Made by a program: the position numbers and the translations under genes. Under the pieces are notes generated by a model, which was given only the letters and a program-made list of their open reading frames with translations, searched no databases and was not told where the DNA came from. Below, in pieces: positions 23,412-36,000 of a stretch of 64,000 nt of DNA. How positions within the stretch are numbered: position 1 is the stretch's first letter; each line of letters starts with the position of its first letter. The DNA is from Trametes villosa (Eukaryota; Basidiomycota; Agaricomycetes; Polyporales; Polyporaceae), in contig PUDQ02000001.1 of the NCBI GenBank assembly GCA_002964805.2, forward strand, positions 4,116,001-4,180,000, read 5' to 3'.

Positions 23412-24449
23412 TCAGTGGCCCTCGGCATCGAAGACCGTGCCGCCGTGCCGAATATCCAGGTGGTCACCCGTCGCGGTCGGCACGTACGCGCTCTCGGGCA
23501 GGCCCGACTCGTCGATGCCCTCTGCGGCCTCGATGACCTCGTACAGCTTCGACGCGACCTCAGGCGGGGGCACGCGCCCGCTTAGGATATCGCGTGCGGG
23601 CACGACAGAACCGTAGAAGTCGCGGTTCGCGTCCTTGCGCTCCAGCAGCACCGTTCCCTCGAGTGAGAGGCCTGCGAACAGACCTGCAGCATGACGTCAC
23701 ACGGTCAGCGCCTCTTCTCCCTCCCGCCACCACGGCCAAACGAAGAGAGAAACGCACCTTTCGACTTCGAGTAAGAAAACATGGGCGCGGGGTGAGCGAG
23801 CGACGCCTGCACCGCGCCTCCAGTGCCAATGGGACCCGCCGCGGCGCTGATGTTCCCGCCGATGGTGACGTTCCCGCCCATCGCGAACGCGCGCACGGCC
23901 TCCTCGCTGTTGAGCACAATGACAAAGTCGGTGATGTCCGCGCCGATCTGCAGCCCCCAGCCGACGCCGCCTGTCGCGATGCACGACGGCGCGGACCACG
24001 AGCCGTCGGGCAGCCGCGCGATGACGATCCCCGAGCCCGCCTTGCCGGAGAACACGAAGCCGGCCTTCACCACGGAGAAGATCGCGAGACCTGCGGTTGG
24101 GCGTGCGCAGTAATGAGCAGCGGGTAGGAGGGGGACCGGAATGGGGGGACGTACCGCGTGCGCGCTGCAGCACGGCCTTGGGGATGGCGTTCAGCGCGGA
24201 TTCAGGGTGCTCGGGATCCGCTGCACGTCCGCCGTGCGCATTAGCCGAGGTACCGTAAGAGCGGCCAGCTGACGCACCGAGGAAGCTCTCCAGGATCTTT
24301 GCAGCCTTCTCCGCCTCGCCGGGGAGGGAGAAGCCCTGCACAAAGTGCTGCGATTCGTTCGCAATCTTGTTCGAGCCCTCCTTCAGAAACGCGGTCGCCT
24401 GGATGCCCGCCTTCGCAGCGCCCTTACGGAACTTGTCCAGCATCGACAT
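23412..24449 (-). CDS. SYLF (Ysc84-like) domain protein
   Basis: Four exons join to a protein of about 280 aa that starts MSMLDKFRKGAAKAGIQATAFLKEGSNKIANESQHFVQGFSLPGEAEKAAKILESFL. Removing a 57-nt intron (24221-24277) gives ESFL-ADPEHPESALNAIPKAVLQRAR-GLAIFSVVKAGFVFSGKAGSGIVIARLPDGSWSAPSCI, then GGVGWGLQIGADITDFVIVLNSEEAVRAF, GPIGTGGAVQASLAHPAPMFSYSKSKG-LFAGLSLEGTVLLERKDANRDFYG and a C-terminus DHLDIRHGGTVFDAEGH. This is the SYLF module, which binds phosphoinositides and F-actin at endocytic sites in yeast Ysc84/Lsb3 and animal SH3YL1. Unlike those, no SH3 domain follows here. The first intron is a multiple of three without stops, so it is easily misread as coding sequence. Confidence 0.9.
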
Positions 24450-26577
24450 CGTGTGTGTGTTCGCAAGCTAAGCTCAATATTTCCAGGGTATTGGGGTGAT
24501 GATGAGCGGTGAGGTGCAAGCGGTGAGGTGAGCGTTCGTACAAAGGTGCAAGACGCCGCCGCCGTTCCCGACGCTGCGCGAATCGTCTCGCAGGCGCCCA
24601 TTACGCCACGACGGCTGTGCTGTCCAGACTCGGCGCATCGGGTTAGGGTTGCGAAGGCTATCACATGCGGCGACAGCGTCGACGCGCGATCGAGCCTTGC
24701 GCTTGACACCGTGCAGTGCCTTTCATTTTGCTAGCGCGAGCGGCGACAGCGATTATTTATCTGCCAGGTGCAGCACCTCCGCGCGCGCTGCGGCGGTTGC
24801 TCGGACTCCGAAGTCGCTCGCACTCGTGGACAGGAACCAGTCGCGATTACGACTCGGACGAGGAGGCGCGGATGAAAATAGCTGCTCGCGACCGGGCCCG
24901 TAGGTGTACCTTGGCAGAGACCTCCTCGGGCATTCCTTGCCCTGCTGATACCTGAGGTCATGCTCAGGGACGTAAGTACGCGCATCACAAGGCCTCCTCG
25001 CAGCAGAGAAGCGCAGCAAAGACCTGAACGAGCAAACCGCCCGCTTACCCGCTGATCGTCTCGCTCTCTCGTAAGGGTGAGGTGGTATGATCGCGCGTAG
25101 CACGCGCGGGCGCACTCGAAATTCAGCGGGGCTCAAACGACGGGTGGCGGCCACGAGGGCAGGCGCGGCTGAGTTGCAACCATGGCCTGTACGTATTGTC
25201 GCTGGGCGTCGGGTGGCCGTAGCGGAACAGACGTGTGCGTCAGAAGCCGGGCGTGTCCTCATGACCAACGAGTTGGTAAGTGACCGGGCGCAGAGAACCC
25301 TGCAGAAGTCCGTTATCGCATACAAGCTCGTCGCTTACCCCGTGGGACGTCTATTCAGATGCGCTTCGTCGAGGCGTTCTTGCCCCTTCCATCCCCTGGC
25401 CCGAGATGTTTTTGGAGGGGTGGCGGGGGTCGGACTGTCGGACTCGGTGTAGGAACCTCCTGGCTAGACGTTAGAGCACCAGTCGTGTAACCTTGCACGC
25501 GAGCCATCCTCAGCAGCAGCACGGATGGCAATGCGAGTGTGTCCGACTACGACAGTGTCCGAGCACGAGGACTTCAATGTTCACTCCTGGTCCTTGAGAA
25601 GGCTGCCCTGCGCAATTGTATAGCATGCTCAGACTGGGGCGGCTTGGTTCGGAACGAGCACGTAAGCAAACGGTGGACCAGAAAAAGGTCAAGTGCAGGT
25701 ACCGGAACAGGTATGAGCGCGGAAGAGTAGTGGAACAGTCTCGAGCAGAGATCGCGTGCCTTGGGCCGAAGGTAAGTGATCGAGCTCGGGTCGGGGCCAG
25801 ATGCGCATGCGGTGGCCGACGGGGAAGATGCAAGGTCGCGGTGCAATTACGAGCAGCACGGCGCGCCGCGAGCAATTTTCGTGTTTCGAAAGCAAAGCGA
25901 GAGAAGAGAAGGCGGCGGGGAAAGCTTGTTGTAACCACGGCGGATAGGAAGGGGGCGGGCGTGTCGTGACGACGGGGCTTGTATGTACGTCGAAGATGCA
26001 CGCGCGCAGCGTGCTCGCGGCTCGCTCGGCGTCGAGAAGCGTGTTCTGGCGACTCAGGGGTCTTTCGGAGGATGCGTGGATAGCTGTGATTGGGGAAAGG
26101 CGGGACGAGCGCGACTGGGACCATGGGGAAGGCGGGGTTGAGTGCGGGAGGCGCTGGGAGACGCCCGGGAGCGGAGGCGCAGCGGTGGCGCTGGATCTCG
26201 ATCGAGGAGCCCGGGCCGGTGATCTCGATTGGGCGGGAGGGGCGCTTGATGGGGGCGGCTGTTCAGATGGCCCAGGTTGGGAGAGGACCTCTGCACTCGG
26301 CCGTTTCTCGTCATGGGATTCGCTCGCTCTCCATTTCTTTCTCCAGCCTTTGCATCACCGTGGGGCGTCACTGGGCCCCCGGCCTTTGCCCTCTCCCGTC
26401 CGATGGATCTCTTCAGGCCCAGCCGCCGCCCGAGTCCCGTCTAATCAGCCCCGGACGCTTCCTTCATATACCTCACTCGCCGCCGCGCTATATAATCATC
26501 TCCTCCTCCTCCCTCTCCAGTCCCTCTCGTCCCGGTTCCCCCGCTCCGCTCTACCCCACACCTTCCCCGCGTTCACC
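24450..26577. other. Large divergent intergenic region upstream of SYLF and aquaglyceroporin genes
   Basis: About 2.1 kb with no supported gene. It lies between diverging starts, so both promoters are here. Frames in this GC-rich DNA show no domain and no consistent splice chain. Confidence 0.45.
26489..26495 (+). promoter_or_regulatory. TATA box of the aquaglyceroporin gene
   Basis: TATATAA lies 83 bp before the start codon, followed by a long pyrimidine tract, which is the usual arrangement for a strongly expressed fungal gene. Confidence 0.55.
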
Positions 26578-28051
26578 ATGTCCTCCCGGTCCCACAAGCG
26601 CGCCGTCACCCCCTCCGACAGCTCTCGCTTCTCGAAGGAGGGCCACTTTTCGGACCATGAACGGATCGAGCACGTCAACGGTGCTCCCCCCTCATTCCAA
26701 GGGACCGACGAAGATCTCTCCGACCACTACACCCGCTACCCGAACAGATGGTCAAGAATACGGTACGCTTTCTGCGCGTTTTCCGCCGTAAACCTATTCT
26801 AATCCCCCTCCAGAGAGTACATCAGGGAACCTGCCGCCGAATTCTTCGGCGTGATGATCCTCATCATCTTCGGTGCTGGTGTCGACTGCCAGGTCGTCCT
26901 CTCGGCCGACACTCGCGTCGCATCCTCACCCAAGGGTGTAAGTGCCGCTATTTCACGAGCAACGTTCATTCGGAACTCACATATTCGTATGCAGGACTAC
27001 CTCTCTCTCAACTTCGGCTGGGCAGTCGGTACTGCCCTCGGTGTCTGGGTCTCTGGCGGCATCTCTGGCGGACACATCAACCCTGCAGTCACTATCGCGC
27101 TCGCAACATTCCGCGACTTCCCCTGGCGCAAGGTCCCCGGCTACATCCTCGCCCAAACCCTCGGCGGCCTCTGCGGCGCCGGCATCGTCTACGCGAACTA
27201 CATCCACGCCATCGACCTCGTCGAAGGCGGCCGGCACATACGCACCGTCCCCGGCACCGCCGGCCTCTTCTCCACCTACGCAGTACGTCCGAGCGCACCC
27301 GGAGCATCTATGCGTGGGCGCGCATTTACTCACACTCGGCGCCTTTGCAGATGGACTACATGACGTCGGTCTCGTGTTTCTTCGACGAGGTTCGCACCCA
27401 CAGTGCCTAATTCGCCGCCGTTCCCTCGCTCACGCTCTTGATACAGTTTGTGGGCACCGCCGTCCTGCTTATCGTCGTCTGCGCTATTGGCGACGCGCGG
27501 AACGGGCCCCCGCCGCCGGGCCTCGCGCCCCTCGTCCTGTTCATTATGATTCTCGGTATCGGTGCCTCTCTCGGAATGCAAACTGGTACGCACGGTCCCA
27601 CTTTCGTATATCGGCGCTCGCTGACAGGTGCACACTCGAACAGGCTACGCCATCAACCCCGCGCGTGACCTTGGCCCGCGGTTGCTGACCGCCATGGTCG
27701 GCTACGGCTCGGACGTTTTCACGTTCCGGAACCACTACTGGCTCTGGTGCCCGGTTATTGCTCCCATCATCGGGGCGCTCGGTGCGTCCGCTTTCTCCTG
27801 CGTTCACGCGCGCGGTGTACTGATCTTGCTTCCTCCTTTAGTCGGTGTTGGCATCTACGACACGCTATTCTTCACCGGCGCCGAGTCCATTCTGAACAAG
27901 CCGTGAGTTTCTTCCCACTCCAGGCTCAGATGCGCAAGCAGTGGTGCTGACGGCTGGCGTTTCTTCTAGTGATGCAAAAGCACGCGCACACCACGAGCGT
28001 GCACGTAACGAAGAGCGCGGCCGGCCCATCGCCGCCGTCGAAAACGTTTAA
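26578..28051 (+). CDS. Aquaglyceroporin (MIP family channel)
   Basis: The gene starts [22 protein letters not shown], with a polar N-terminal tail of about 60 residues. Exons then join as [162 protein letters not shown] and [25 protein letters not shown], and the gene ends AVENV-TAA at 28049-28051. Both NPA motifs are present. The second is followed by Arg-Asp (NPARD), the residue pair typical of glycerol-conducting members, so I infer glycerol and small-solute transport across the plasma membrane. There are six helices and two re-entrant loops, as expected. An intron near 27341-27388 encloses the short exon [13 protein letters not shown]. Confidence 0.92.
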
Positions 28052-29046
28052 CGACGACCCCGACGACCCCTCATGCGCGTCACGACCGCACTCGTTCCCT
28101 CCCTCGCATTCGTTTGCCCCGAGTCCCTTCCCCCCTGCTGTATCTCCTATCTCCTACACGCTTCCCCACCCTCACCCGATACCTCCTGCACCTGCCCCTC
28201 CCTACCGCACGCCCTCCGCGCGCCCGCCCCAGCGCGACCCATCTGCCATCCACCACATACCGTACCCCCCATCTACGCTACTTTCGCCCACGCATCGTCT
28301 CGCATATTTCCTCACTCTTGGGCTTCAGGCGCGTCTTCAGGCTGTTGTACGATCGGCACCTGTAATGTATACTAGCATATCCGCACTCTCCCGCCGCGTC
28401 GAGGCTGCTGCCTCCGCCTCTGTCCTCTTGCGTGAACCTCACGGTACGTATCGTCCACATCCACCTCAGCCTGCTCACGATCCCCCGCGCGCGCTGCTCG
28501 TCCGCTCGCAGCTCAGGGCATGACATCAACGCTCAGGGCGTCGGCGAGCATTCGGCCCGCCCGCCGACGTTCCGACGACCTCCCCGAAAGATCTGCACTC
28601 GCGGCGCGCTCGCGGCACCGTCTCCCTCTGATCGGCGCGGCGCCCGGCGCGTCTGCGCTCCCGTCCCGGATCCCGAATCCCGACGCACCGGGGGCGGCAC
28701 CGACGCTCGGCCTCGGCGGATCGGCGGCTCGCTGCGAGAACAGAACAGCATCCCGGCCGCGCGGGTGTGGTGATGTGCGGTGCGCCCGTGATTGCGAGGA
28801 GTGGCGGTGGAGCATCTCATTGGCGCGGTCGGCGACGGTATCTTCGAGACAGTAGCGGCGCGCTGGTGTCTGGAGCCTGGCAGAGAGCGGTGGTACTTGT
28901 GCGCAAGCTCTTATTGGGCTATGATATGTTGAGAGACTCACATGCTGATCGAGGATCTCGCAGAGACTTGAGAGGCACGCTGAAGGCGAGTTAACACATC
29001 ATTATGTTCAGAAGATTGGAAAAAAGATCACAACATTGGGTTCGAA
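28052..29046. other. 3' flank of aquaglyceroporin gene, no gene seen
   Basis: About 1 kb of GC-rich DNA. The open frames here overlap each other on both strands and have the Arg, Ala and Pro bias of random GC-rich sequence. Confidence 0.4.
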
Positions 29047-29117
29047 TGCATTAAGGGGGAATCGAACCCCCGGCGGGTCGATGGCAACGACCCAGGTTAC
29101 CACTACCCCATTAATGC
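29047..29117 (-). tRNA. tRNA-Gly (anticodon GCC), second copy
   Basis: All 71 bases match the copy at 5666-5736, while the flanks do not match. The cloverleaf is the same, with anticodon loop TTGCCAT. A run of six T on the minus strand, about 22 bases after the 3' end (29019-29024), is a good Pol III stop. The gene sits just inside the right arm of the inverted duplication. Confidence 0.95.
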
Positions 29118-29449
29118 TGTGCAAAGTGGGCGCTGTGTCCGTCTCATACAACGTCTGGCAAGATTAGTATCACAATGCCACTTGATTCACTGCGATACTT
29201 ACAACCATGCAGTCCGCCCGCACTGCCAATCAATGCTTCACGAGGACGAGGAGATTATGTATAGATACTGTGTATATCAAGTCAGTATTTAGGCCTGAAG
29301 CTTGAAGCTGATATCAGAGCTGTCGACGGGTGGAGGCAGCGCTTGACCACAGCAAGTCGTACATTGGCCCGGGAGTCTTGAGCAGTATCTGGGCACGAAT
29401 CCCGCATGCACAGATATGTTCGACACATCCGACGCAGACCCGACGAAGA
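29118..29449. other. Spacer between tRNA-Gly and repeat copy C
   Basis: No gene is seen. The inner edge of the right arm of the inverted duplication lies near 29385. Confidence 0.35.
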
Positions 29450-32400
29450 CACTGTGAAAAACGACTATATTGGTAGCGCAACCTCATCTGGTCCTGGCGT
29501 TGCGTCCGACGCCAGCCGCGAGTCCTACTACATTGACCAAGGACATGGGGAAAGACCAGTAAGATCCATGAGGGGGCGCCGACCACAGGCCAACATCCAC
29601 GGGCCGGTATCGACCGGCGGCGACTTCGTGTGTGGATGGAATGGTCGGTGCGAGTGCGCCGGGGCGTCGTATGAGCACAGCGGAGCAAATGCCGGAGCCA
29701 GTCCGGAATCGCGGGGGTGGAGTCCGAGGACTCCTTTTAACGAGCACCCTCTGGCCTCGGGGATGTCATCTGGGCTCGCTGTCAGTCGAAGGTCGTGCAC
29801 GAGATAGGAGTGCTACTCACTGGGTACTCCCGTAAGGGGGTTTTTGGGTTCCTCAGGGAAGACAGTGGCCGGCCTAGCCACCGTACAGCCGCAGGATTTT
29901 GAGTCGGCGCCAGCGGGGGAAGAGTGGGCCCACTGGCTGGCGCTGGTTGGGCGACGGAGTATGGTCGTCGGTGTAGATACCAGAAGGCGAGTCTTGAGAG
30001 CGAATGGAAAGCGTGGCGGGAGGCAGTGGGTAGGACGCCTCCCGGGGTCTAATGTGTTGGTGCAGGCTATACCTAAGGAGCATGATCCAGTGAGCAACTA
30101 TCTCGAGCAAGCAGCCATAGCACGCACCTGCACGGGGTTCAGACCCCCTTGTCAGATGTTCGACGTCTGACAAGGGGCGGTAGAGACTCCGCACTTTCTT
30201 CCATGCATAGAAGGCAGCGCGGAGGGGCGCCCTTCTCTCCCTCGGAGCGACAGGTTGTGCAGACCTGCGAGCCGAGTGCGAGTCTTGATGGTACGCATCA
30301 GCGGCTTGATCAAGTACTGGCGTTGATGTTGTAGCGGACTAACCGGATGCGAAAGGGAACAGCGCACATGTCCGGGCGGTGTTAACACGCCTAAGGGGAC
30401 AGTGGAGGCACGTCTTCCGATGCCCGACAGCCATATGCATGCGGAAACATAGGAGTCGGTGGCTGGAATGATAGGTGTTAGGATTGACGCACGGAACGCA
30501 GCCAGAATGGTTACTCACAAAGCGTGTGATGATCGGGGAGAGCTTGTCCGGATGATCTTATCACATCGGAGGGAACAAGCTCGAGGCGAGCTTGAGAATC
30601 GTCCTCAGTACACCTGAGAACCAGCCTTGCCCCGAGGAAGACGCGTTCGCGCGCACGTCGTACCCAGGTTGAGGCTGATAGGTTGACGTCAGCGGCTGCG
30701 ATGCACTGGTCAGAGCTGTGGACTCACCAGGTCAACAGGAGACCAAGGCGTATCCAAGCGGTATTGACACGCCTGCAAAGATGGTAGGGAGCATCTGGCG
30801 TTCTTCGGATCGCGCGCGTGAGATCCTAAACAGACTAAAGCTTTGTCAGAGTTCAGAAGACAACATATGCAGAATGGCGTCACTTACTAGATGCGGGATG
30901 GCCGATGAGCGAGCGAGGCGTAGCATCCGGACGATCTTGTCAATGTCGAGGGGGATAGCCCGAGCCGCGCGAGAGATAGAAAGGGCGACCGCTGCTTGAG
31001 GAACGCAGTGTCGGTGAGAAGTCGAAGAGCGTTCACCACGGCCGTAAAGAGCTTGAGGTGGCGAAGCGCGCACCCTTCAACCGTCGAACACGATCTCACT
31101 GGGAGACGGGGAGAAGCCGCCAGTGTCGGATGTGCCGAAAGTTGAAGGGCACAGAGAAACGAACGAGGAGCCCAACAAACGTTGAGGAGGGGCTCCTGGG
31201 GCGGACGAAGAGCGTCCACTAGTTGAGGTGGTATCGAGCGCCCACCGAAGCCGCAAAGGGTGGCGGACTTGAGTTCAAGGTGTGGCGCACGCGCTTCGAC
31301 GCTCGAACACGCGCTCGCTGGATGACGGTCGAGCGGCCGCCAGCGCAGAACGTGTCGAGCGTCGAAGGAATGGACAGACAATCTAGTCCTCGAGAGGCAC
31401 GCAGTCGGGAAGACCGGGCGGAGTCTTCTTGGCAGACGGCGGGACGTCGGCGAGGGAGGTGGTTGGGTCTCGTCGACCGCGGAAGGGATAAACACGAGAT
31501 CGGTCGGCGCCGACCAAACTCGTGAGTGGCAGTTTGCGAGACGAGGGGAACGGGGGTCGTCATGGTCGGGCTTTGAAGCCGGAGAGACCGAGGCGAGGGC
31601 TAAGATGCGAAGATGGTCAATTGAAGCGCAGAGGATCATGAAGGATGAATGACTCACGGGAACACTATGGGCAAGGCACTCCTACGTAGTCGTACATATT
31701 ATAAAGGGGAGAAGGAAAGAGGAAAGATCTGGGTTTTCGGACGGTTTCTACTTTTGTTCGAGGTTTGGTGATTATCGAGCAATGTTTTCGGGTTTTCTGG
31801 GTGGGTCGCGAAGACGTCCAAGGAAGGCCGCGAGCTGAGGTGGTCGTCGACACCGAAGGTGGGGCCGCCATAGTCTGCCGCATGGAAGAGGGGACACTGA
31901 TGATCCCCGGAGCGGAAAGGAGACTAGGGCAACAGGCGTACGACGAGATGAACAGTGCACTAGCTCGTAGCGCAGCTCAAGACAAGGACGGCAAACGCGG
32001 GAATGAACATGACCGGAGGCTGTAATGGATCAGCAAGAGCGACCAAACGAATGCGACCGACGTACTTTGAGGTGCCTCCAGCCGTCTAGTAGCAGTAACC
32101 GAACGTAACCGGTCTCTGCACACATCCCTCGACGTGCTTGGCTAGTCGAGAGAATGGACACCAAGGTTGGTCTTCGTCGAGCGGGCCATTGAGCCGATGA
32201 GGCGTCGACGAAGGCTAGCAGTACCACAAGCGAGCACCCAAGAGCCTAGTATATGACACTTCCCACCGAGCAGATGCCGGAAGAGGTGGGCGGTATCGGA
32301 GGCAGAGTCACCTCAGACGATACCTAGATGGGCCATAGACAAGCAGGAGGAGGCGAGGATAGAGCCAGAGATGGGTGGTGGTCGCAGGAGGGAAAGAGAC

Positions 32401-32757
32401 GAAAGGCATCCAGAAGTGTAGGAGCAGGGTATTAGCTAGCGCAGAGGGAGGCTGGCATGTCAGCCGTCATGGAGGCTGACCGTTGTTCGGGCGCTCGCTG
32501 CGTTCGGCGAGTGGTTGAGATTCAACAAATCCGGCCTACTCTGTATCCGAGCTCGTCACCCATCGCAGAAGCATAATTCTCGAAGCCGCAGAAGACGCAT
32601 GAGTGCTTGCGCACAGAGGGGAGGGGAGATGTGCGAGATGATGGTCATGAACAACGTTGAACGAACTGCGGGTGTGTGCAATCGTACTTGCCCAGATGGG
32701 ACAACCCCGGCGCTGTTATCGGCGAGCACCGCAATATGTCGGCACCTTTGCCCGCCG
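29450..32757 (-). repeat. Hairpin-chain repeat element, copy C
   Basis: About 3.3 kb and inverted relative to A and B. It is closest to copy B. Hairpins seen on the + strand: GGAGTC-CGAG-GACTCC 29719-29734; a 12-bp stem around 30151-30178 whose sides are CCCCTTGTCAGA and TCTGACAAGGGG; an 8-bp AGGAGCCC/GGGCTCCT stem near 31170-31200; a 9-bp stem 32126-32134/32146-32154; CCCACC 32262-32267 with GGTGGG 32285-32290; GGTATCG 32292-32298 with CGATACC 32318-32324. Read on the minus strand, it has the same order of parts and the same intron-like segments as B and E. No frame is open along the whole unit. Confidence 0.82.
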
Positions 32758-33009
32758 CGAAGGCACTTACGCACGCCTCCGAGCACAGGCCTGGATTGAT
32801 TTACCGTGATGTTAGTATTACGACCTGCGCTGCTTACTATGAGCGACGTCCCCCGAGAAAAAGTACGAAGAAGTCTTGTTCCCGCCGATTTTGAAGCAGG
32901 CGCCCGCCCGCACTGAGTTGCACTGCTTAGTCGGAGCCTCTTACAGTCGCTCGTATGCTTAGCCTCAGTGTTCGGTAAGTCCGGTTGACGAATCAGACTA
33001 TCTATGAGA
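32758..33009. repeat. Spacer between copies C and D (inverted match of 18656-18918)
   Basis: The sequence is a diverged reverse complement of the A-B spacer, with several small insertions and deletions. It shows that the right arm is the inverted duplicate of the left arm. Confidence 0.75.
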
Positions 33010-36000
33010 TCACCGTGCAAAACGACTAGATTGGTGGCGCAACCTCATCCTGGTACTGGCGTCGGACGCGACGCCAGTCCCGAGTCCTACTACATTGACT
33101 AAAGACATGGGAAAGACCAGTAAGATCCATGAGGGGGCTCCGACCACAGGCCAACATCCACGTGCCGGTATCGACCGGCGGCGGCTTCGTGTGTGGATGG
33201 AATGGTCGGTGCGAGTGCGCCGGGGCGTCGTAGAGCACAGCGGGGCGAGTCCCGGAGCCAGTCCGGAATCGCGGGGGTGGAGTCCGAGGACTCCTTTTAA
33301 CGAGCATCCCCTGGCCTCGAGGATGACGTCTGTGCTCGCTGTCAGTTGGGGGTCATGATCGAGGGGTTGGAATGATACTCACTGGATACACCCGTGAGGG
33401 CGTTTTTGGGTTCCTCATGAAAGACGGTGGCCGGCCGTGCCAATGTCAGTCGCAGGATTTTCGAGTCGGCGCGAGCTGGGGAGGTGGGGGCCCAACCGCT
33501 GGCGCTGTTCGGGGCAGTCGAGTGACGGAGTATGGTCGTCGCAGGACTGCGTGTGGCGAGCTCGATAGCGGGGCGAAAGCAAGAAGAGCGAGTAGGGCGG
33601 GAGCAGAGAGTGGAGCGCCTCCCGAGGACCTTGTACGATGTGCAGGCTATACCTGCAATGGACAGTGGAATTATTTTCGATCCCGAGTGATCGGCCACTA
33701 GTAGACGTACCTGCACGGGGTTCAGACCCCCTTGTCAGATGTTCGACGTCCGACAAGGGGCAGTGGGGGCTCCGCGACGCCTCCCATGCACGGAAGGTGG
33801 CGCGGAGGGACATCGACCTCGCCTCGGAGCGACAGGTTGTGCGGACCTGTTGAACAGAGTTCGAGTCTGAGTGCTGTGCGTTAGCGTCCGGTGAAACGCG
33901 CCGATAGTAGTCGCAGACTAACCTGATGCGAAGGGAACGATGAACTCGTCCGAGCGATCTTGGCGTGCTGGACGAACGGTGGGTGCGCCTTCCACCCCTC
34001 GAGCCTCATATGCACGCGCGCATATGAGTCGAGCTAGGCTGCGAAACGTAAGCGTCGGTCTTCGTGAAGAGGCCTGAAGAGAACTCACAAGGCGCGCGAT
34101 GAGCAAGGAGAGCCTATCCGGACGTTCTTGCCATGTCGGAAGGGATGAGCTCAAGGCGAGTGCGAGAATCGGTCTCAGTATCCCTGAGAACCGGCCTCTC
34201 CCCGGAGTCACGACGCGGATGCGGCCGCGTCGTATCCAGTTTGAGACTAAGAGACGACCATTAGTCGCTATAACATCCAAACATGGATCGCGGACTTACC
34301 CGATGGAAGGGGTACCAAGAACAACTCTCCAACGAACTTAGCTCGCCGGCAGAGAAGATGGCACATGTGTCGTCCCCAGGAGTGTACGCGAATGAAGTCC
34401 TGAGGAGGCCTACGTGGAGCAAAGGTATTGTCAGTTATCGGGCTAGGCCTGGATCGGACTGGGCGGGCTCACCAGATGTAGGATGAACAAGGAACGAAAG
34501 GCATATCCGGACAATCTTGGCAATATCGGAGGGATAGCCGAAGGCGCGCGTTGAAGTGCACAAGGGCTACACAAACGCGTCGCCAGGGAGGAGTCGTCAA
34601 GCGGTCGCCAAGGCCGTACTAGTTGTCGGGCGTAGGTTGACGAGGCGCAGGCACTTCAACGATCGAACGCGAGCTCACTGGATGACGGTGGGCGGCCGCC
34701 AGTGTCGGACGCGTCGAATGTTGAAGGAATGAACAGAAAGAGCAGAGAGCCCAGTGAGAGTTGAAGAAGGGCCCGGAGGCGGACGAATGATCGTCCGATG
34801 GCGTGAACATGATCGTGCGCCCACCAAGGCCCTGCAGGTGTCGGGCTTGAGGTGGCGGGGCGCACGCGCTTCGACGCTCAAGCGCGCACTCACTGGATGA
34901 CGGTTGAGAAGGCCGCCAGTGCAGTACGTGTCGAGCGTCGAAGGAAATGAACGGGTAATGAACGGGTCGCCTTGCCGAGAGATGCGCCGCTGGGGAGACT
35001 GGGCTAGATCTGCTTGACAGACGGCGGGACGTCGGCGAAGGAGACGGGCGGGTCCAATGGACCACGCTTTGACGCGATGTCGGTCGGCGCCGACTGACAA
35101 CGCGAGTCGCAGCGGTCGAGCAGCAACGCCGGTAAGACCGAAGCGAGGGCTGGGGTGGCGAGGTTAGCAGAACTGAAGAGCAGTGTGAAAGGACGGTCGG
35201 CTTACGGGATCATAGGGGCATAAGGGCACTACTACGTATAATCGTACATATTATAGGAGGAGAAGGCGAGATAGGAATGTCTGGGTTTTCGGACGTTATC
35301 TGCTGTTGTTCGAGGTTTGATGATTATACGGCAATGTTTTTCGGTTTTCTGGGTGGCCGGCGAAGACGTCCCAGGAAGGCCACGAGCAGCAGTGGTTGTC
35401 GACTCCGAGAGCGCCGAAGGTGGGGTCGCCAGAGTCTGCCGCATGGAAGAGGGGTATAGGGAGCCCCAGAGCGGAAAGGAGACTCGAGCAACAGGCGCGG
35501 GAGAGGATGACCGAGCTGCGGCTCGTGGCGTTCGATGATGAGACGAGGACGAGCTGAGCAGGTACTAGAGTTCAGCAGGTCCGAGTCGTCGCCAGAAGAA
35601 GAGCAGGGCAAGAGGCCAGTAAGGCAGTGTTGGGACTCAAGGAGCAGTGCTGCGAGACATCGCCCGTCGAAGAAGTGAACATAACCAAGAGCGCGTCCAG
35701 GGTCGGGTCCAGGAAGCGGATGGTCGCGGTCTTGAAAGCCGATATGGTTGACTCGGCTGGACCAGGGTGACGGACTGGTAGCAGAACTAGTTGGGCTCTT
35801 GAGTGGTGGCTGATGGAAGCTTGCCGCAGATGAACGGCGTGCCGGACCGTGCTTGACGAGATACCAGCGAAGATGAACGTGGTCGGAGGCTAGGGAGGGT
35901 GAGTAAAGGAGCTTTAACGAGAGGTAATGAACGTACTTTGAGGTGCCTCCGACCGTCTATAAGAATCAGAAGGCCTCTGCGATGACCCTTCATCGACGTG

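Noticed and set aside
25510..26124. A 204-codon minus-strand frame upstream of the aquaglyceroporin gene
   Set aside because: Arg, Pro, Ser and His-rich composition typical of antisense GC-rich DNA, with overlapping frames on the other strand and no family resemblance.
28513..28941. A 142-codon minus-strand frame downstream of the aquaglyceroporin gene
   Set aside because: Overlaps equally long frames on the plus strand and has only biased composition.
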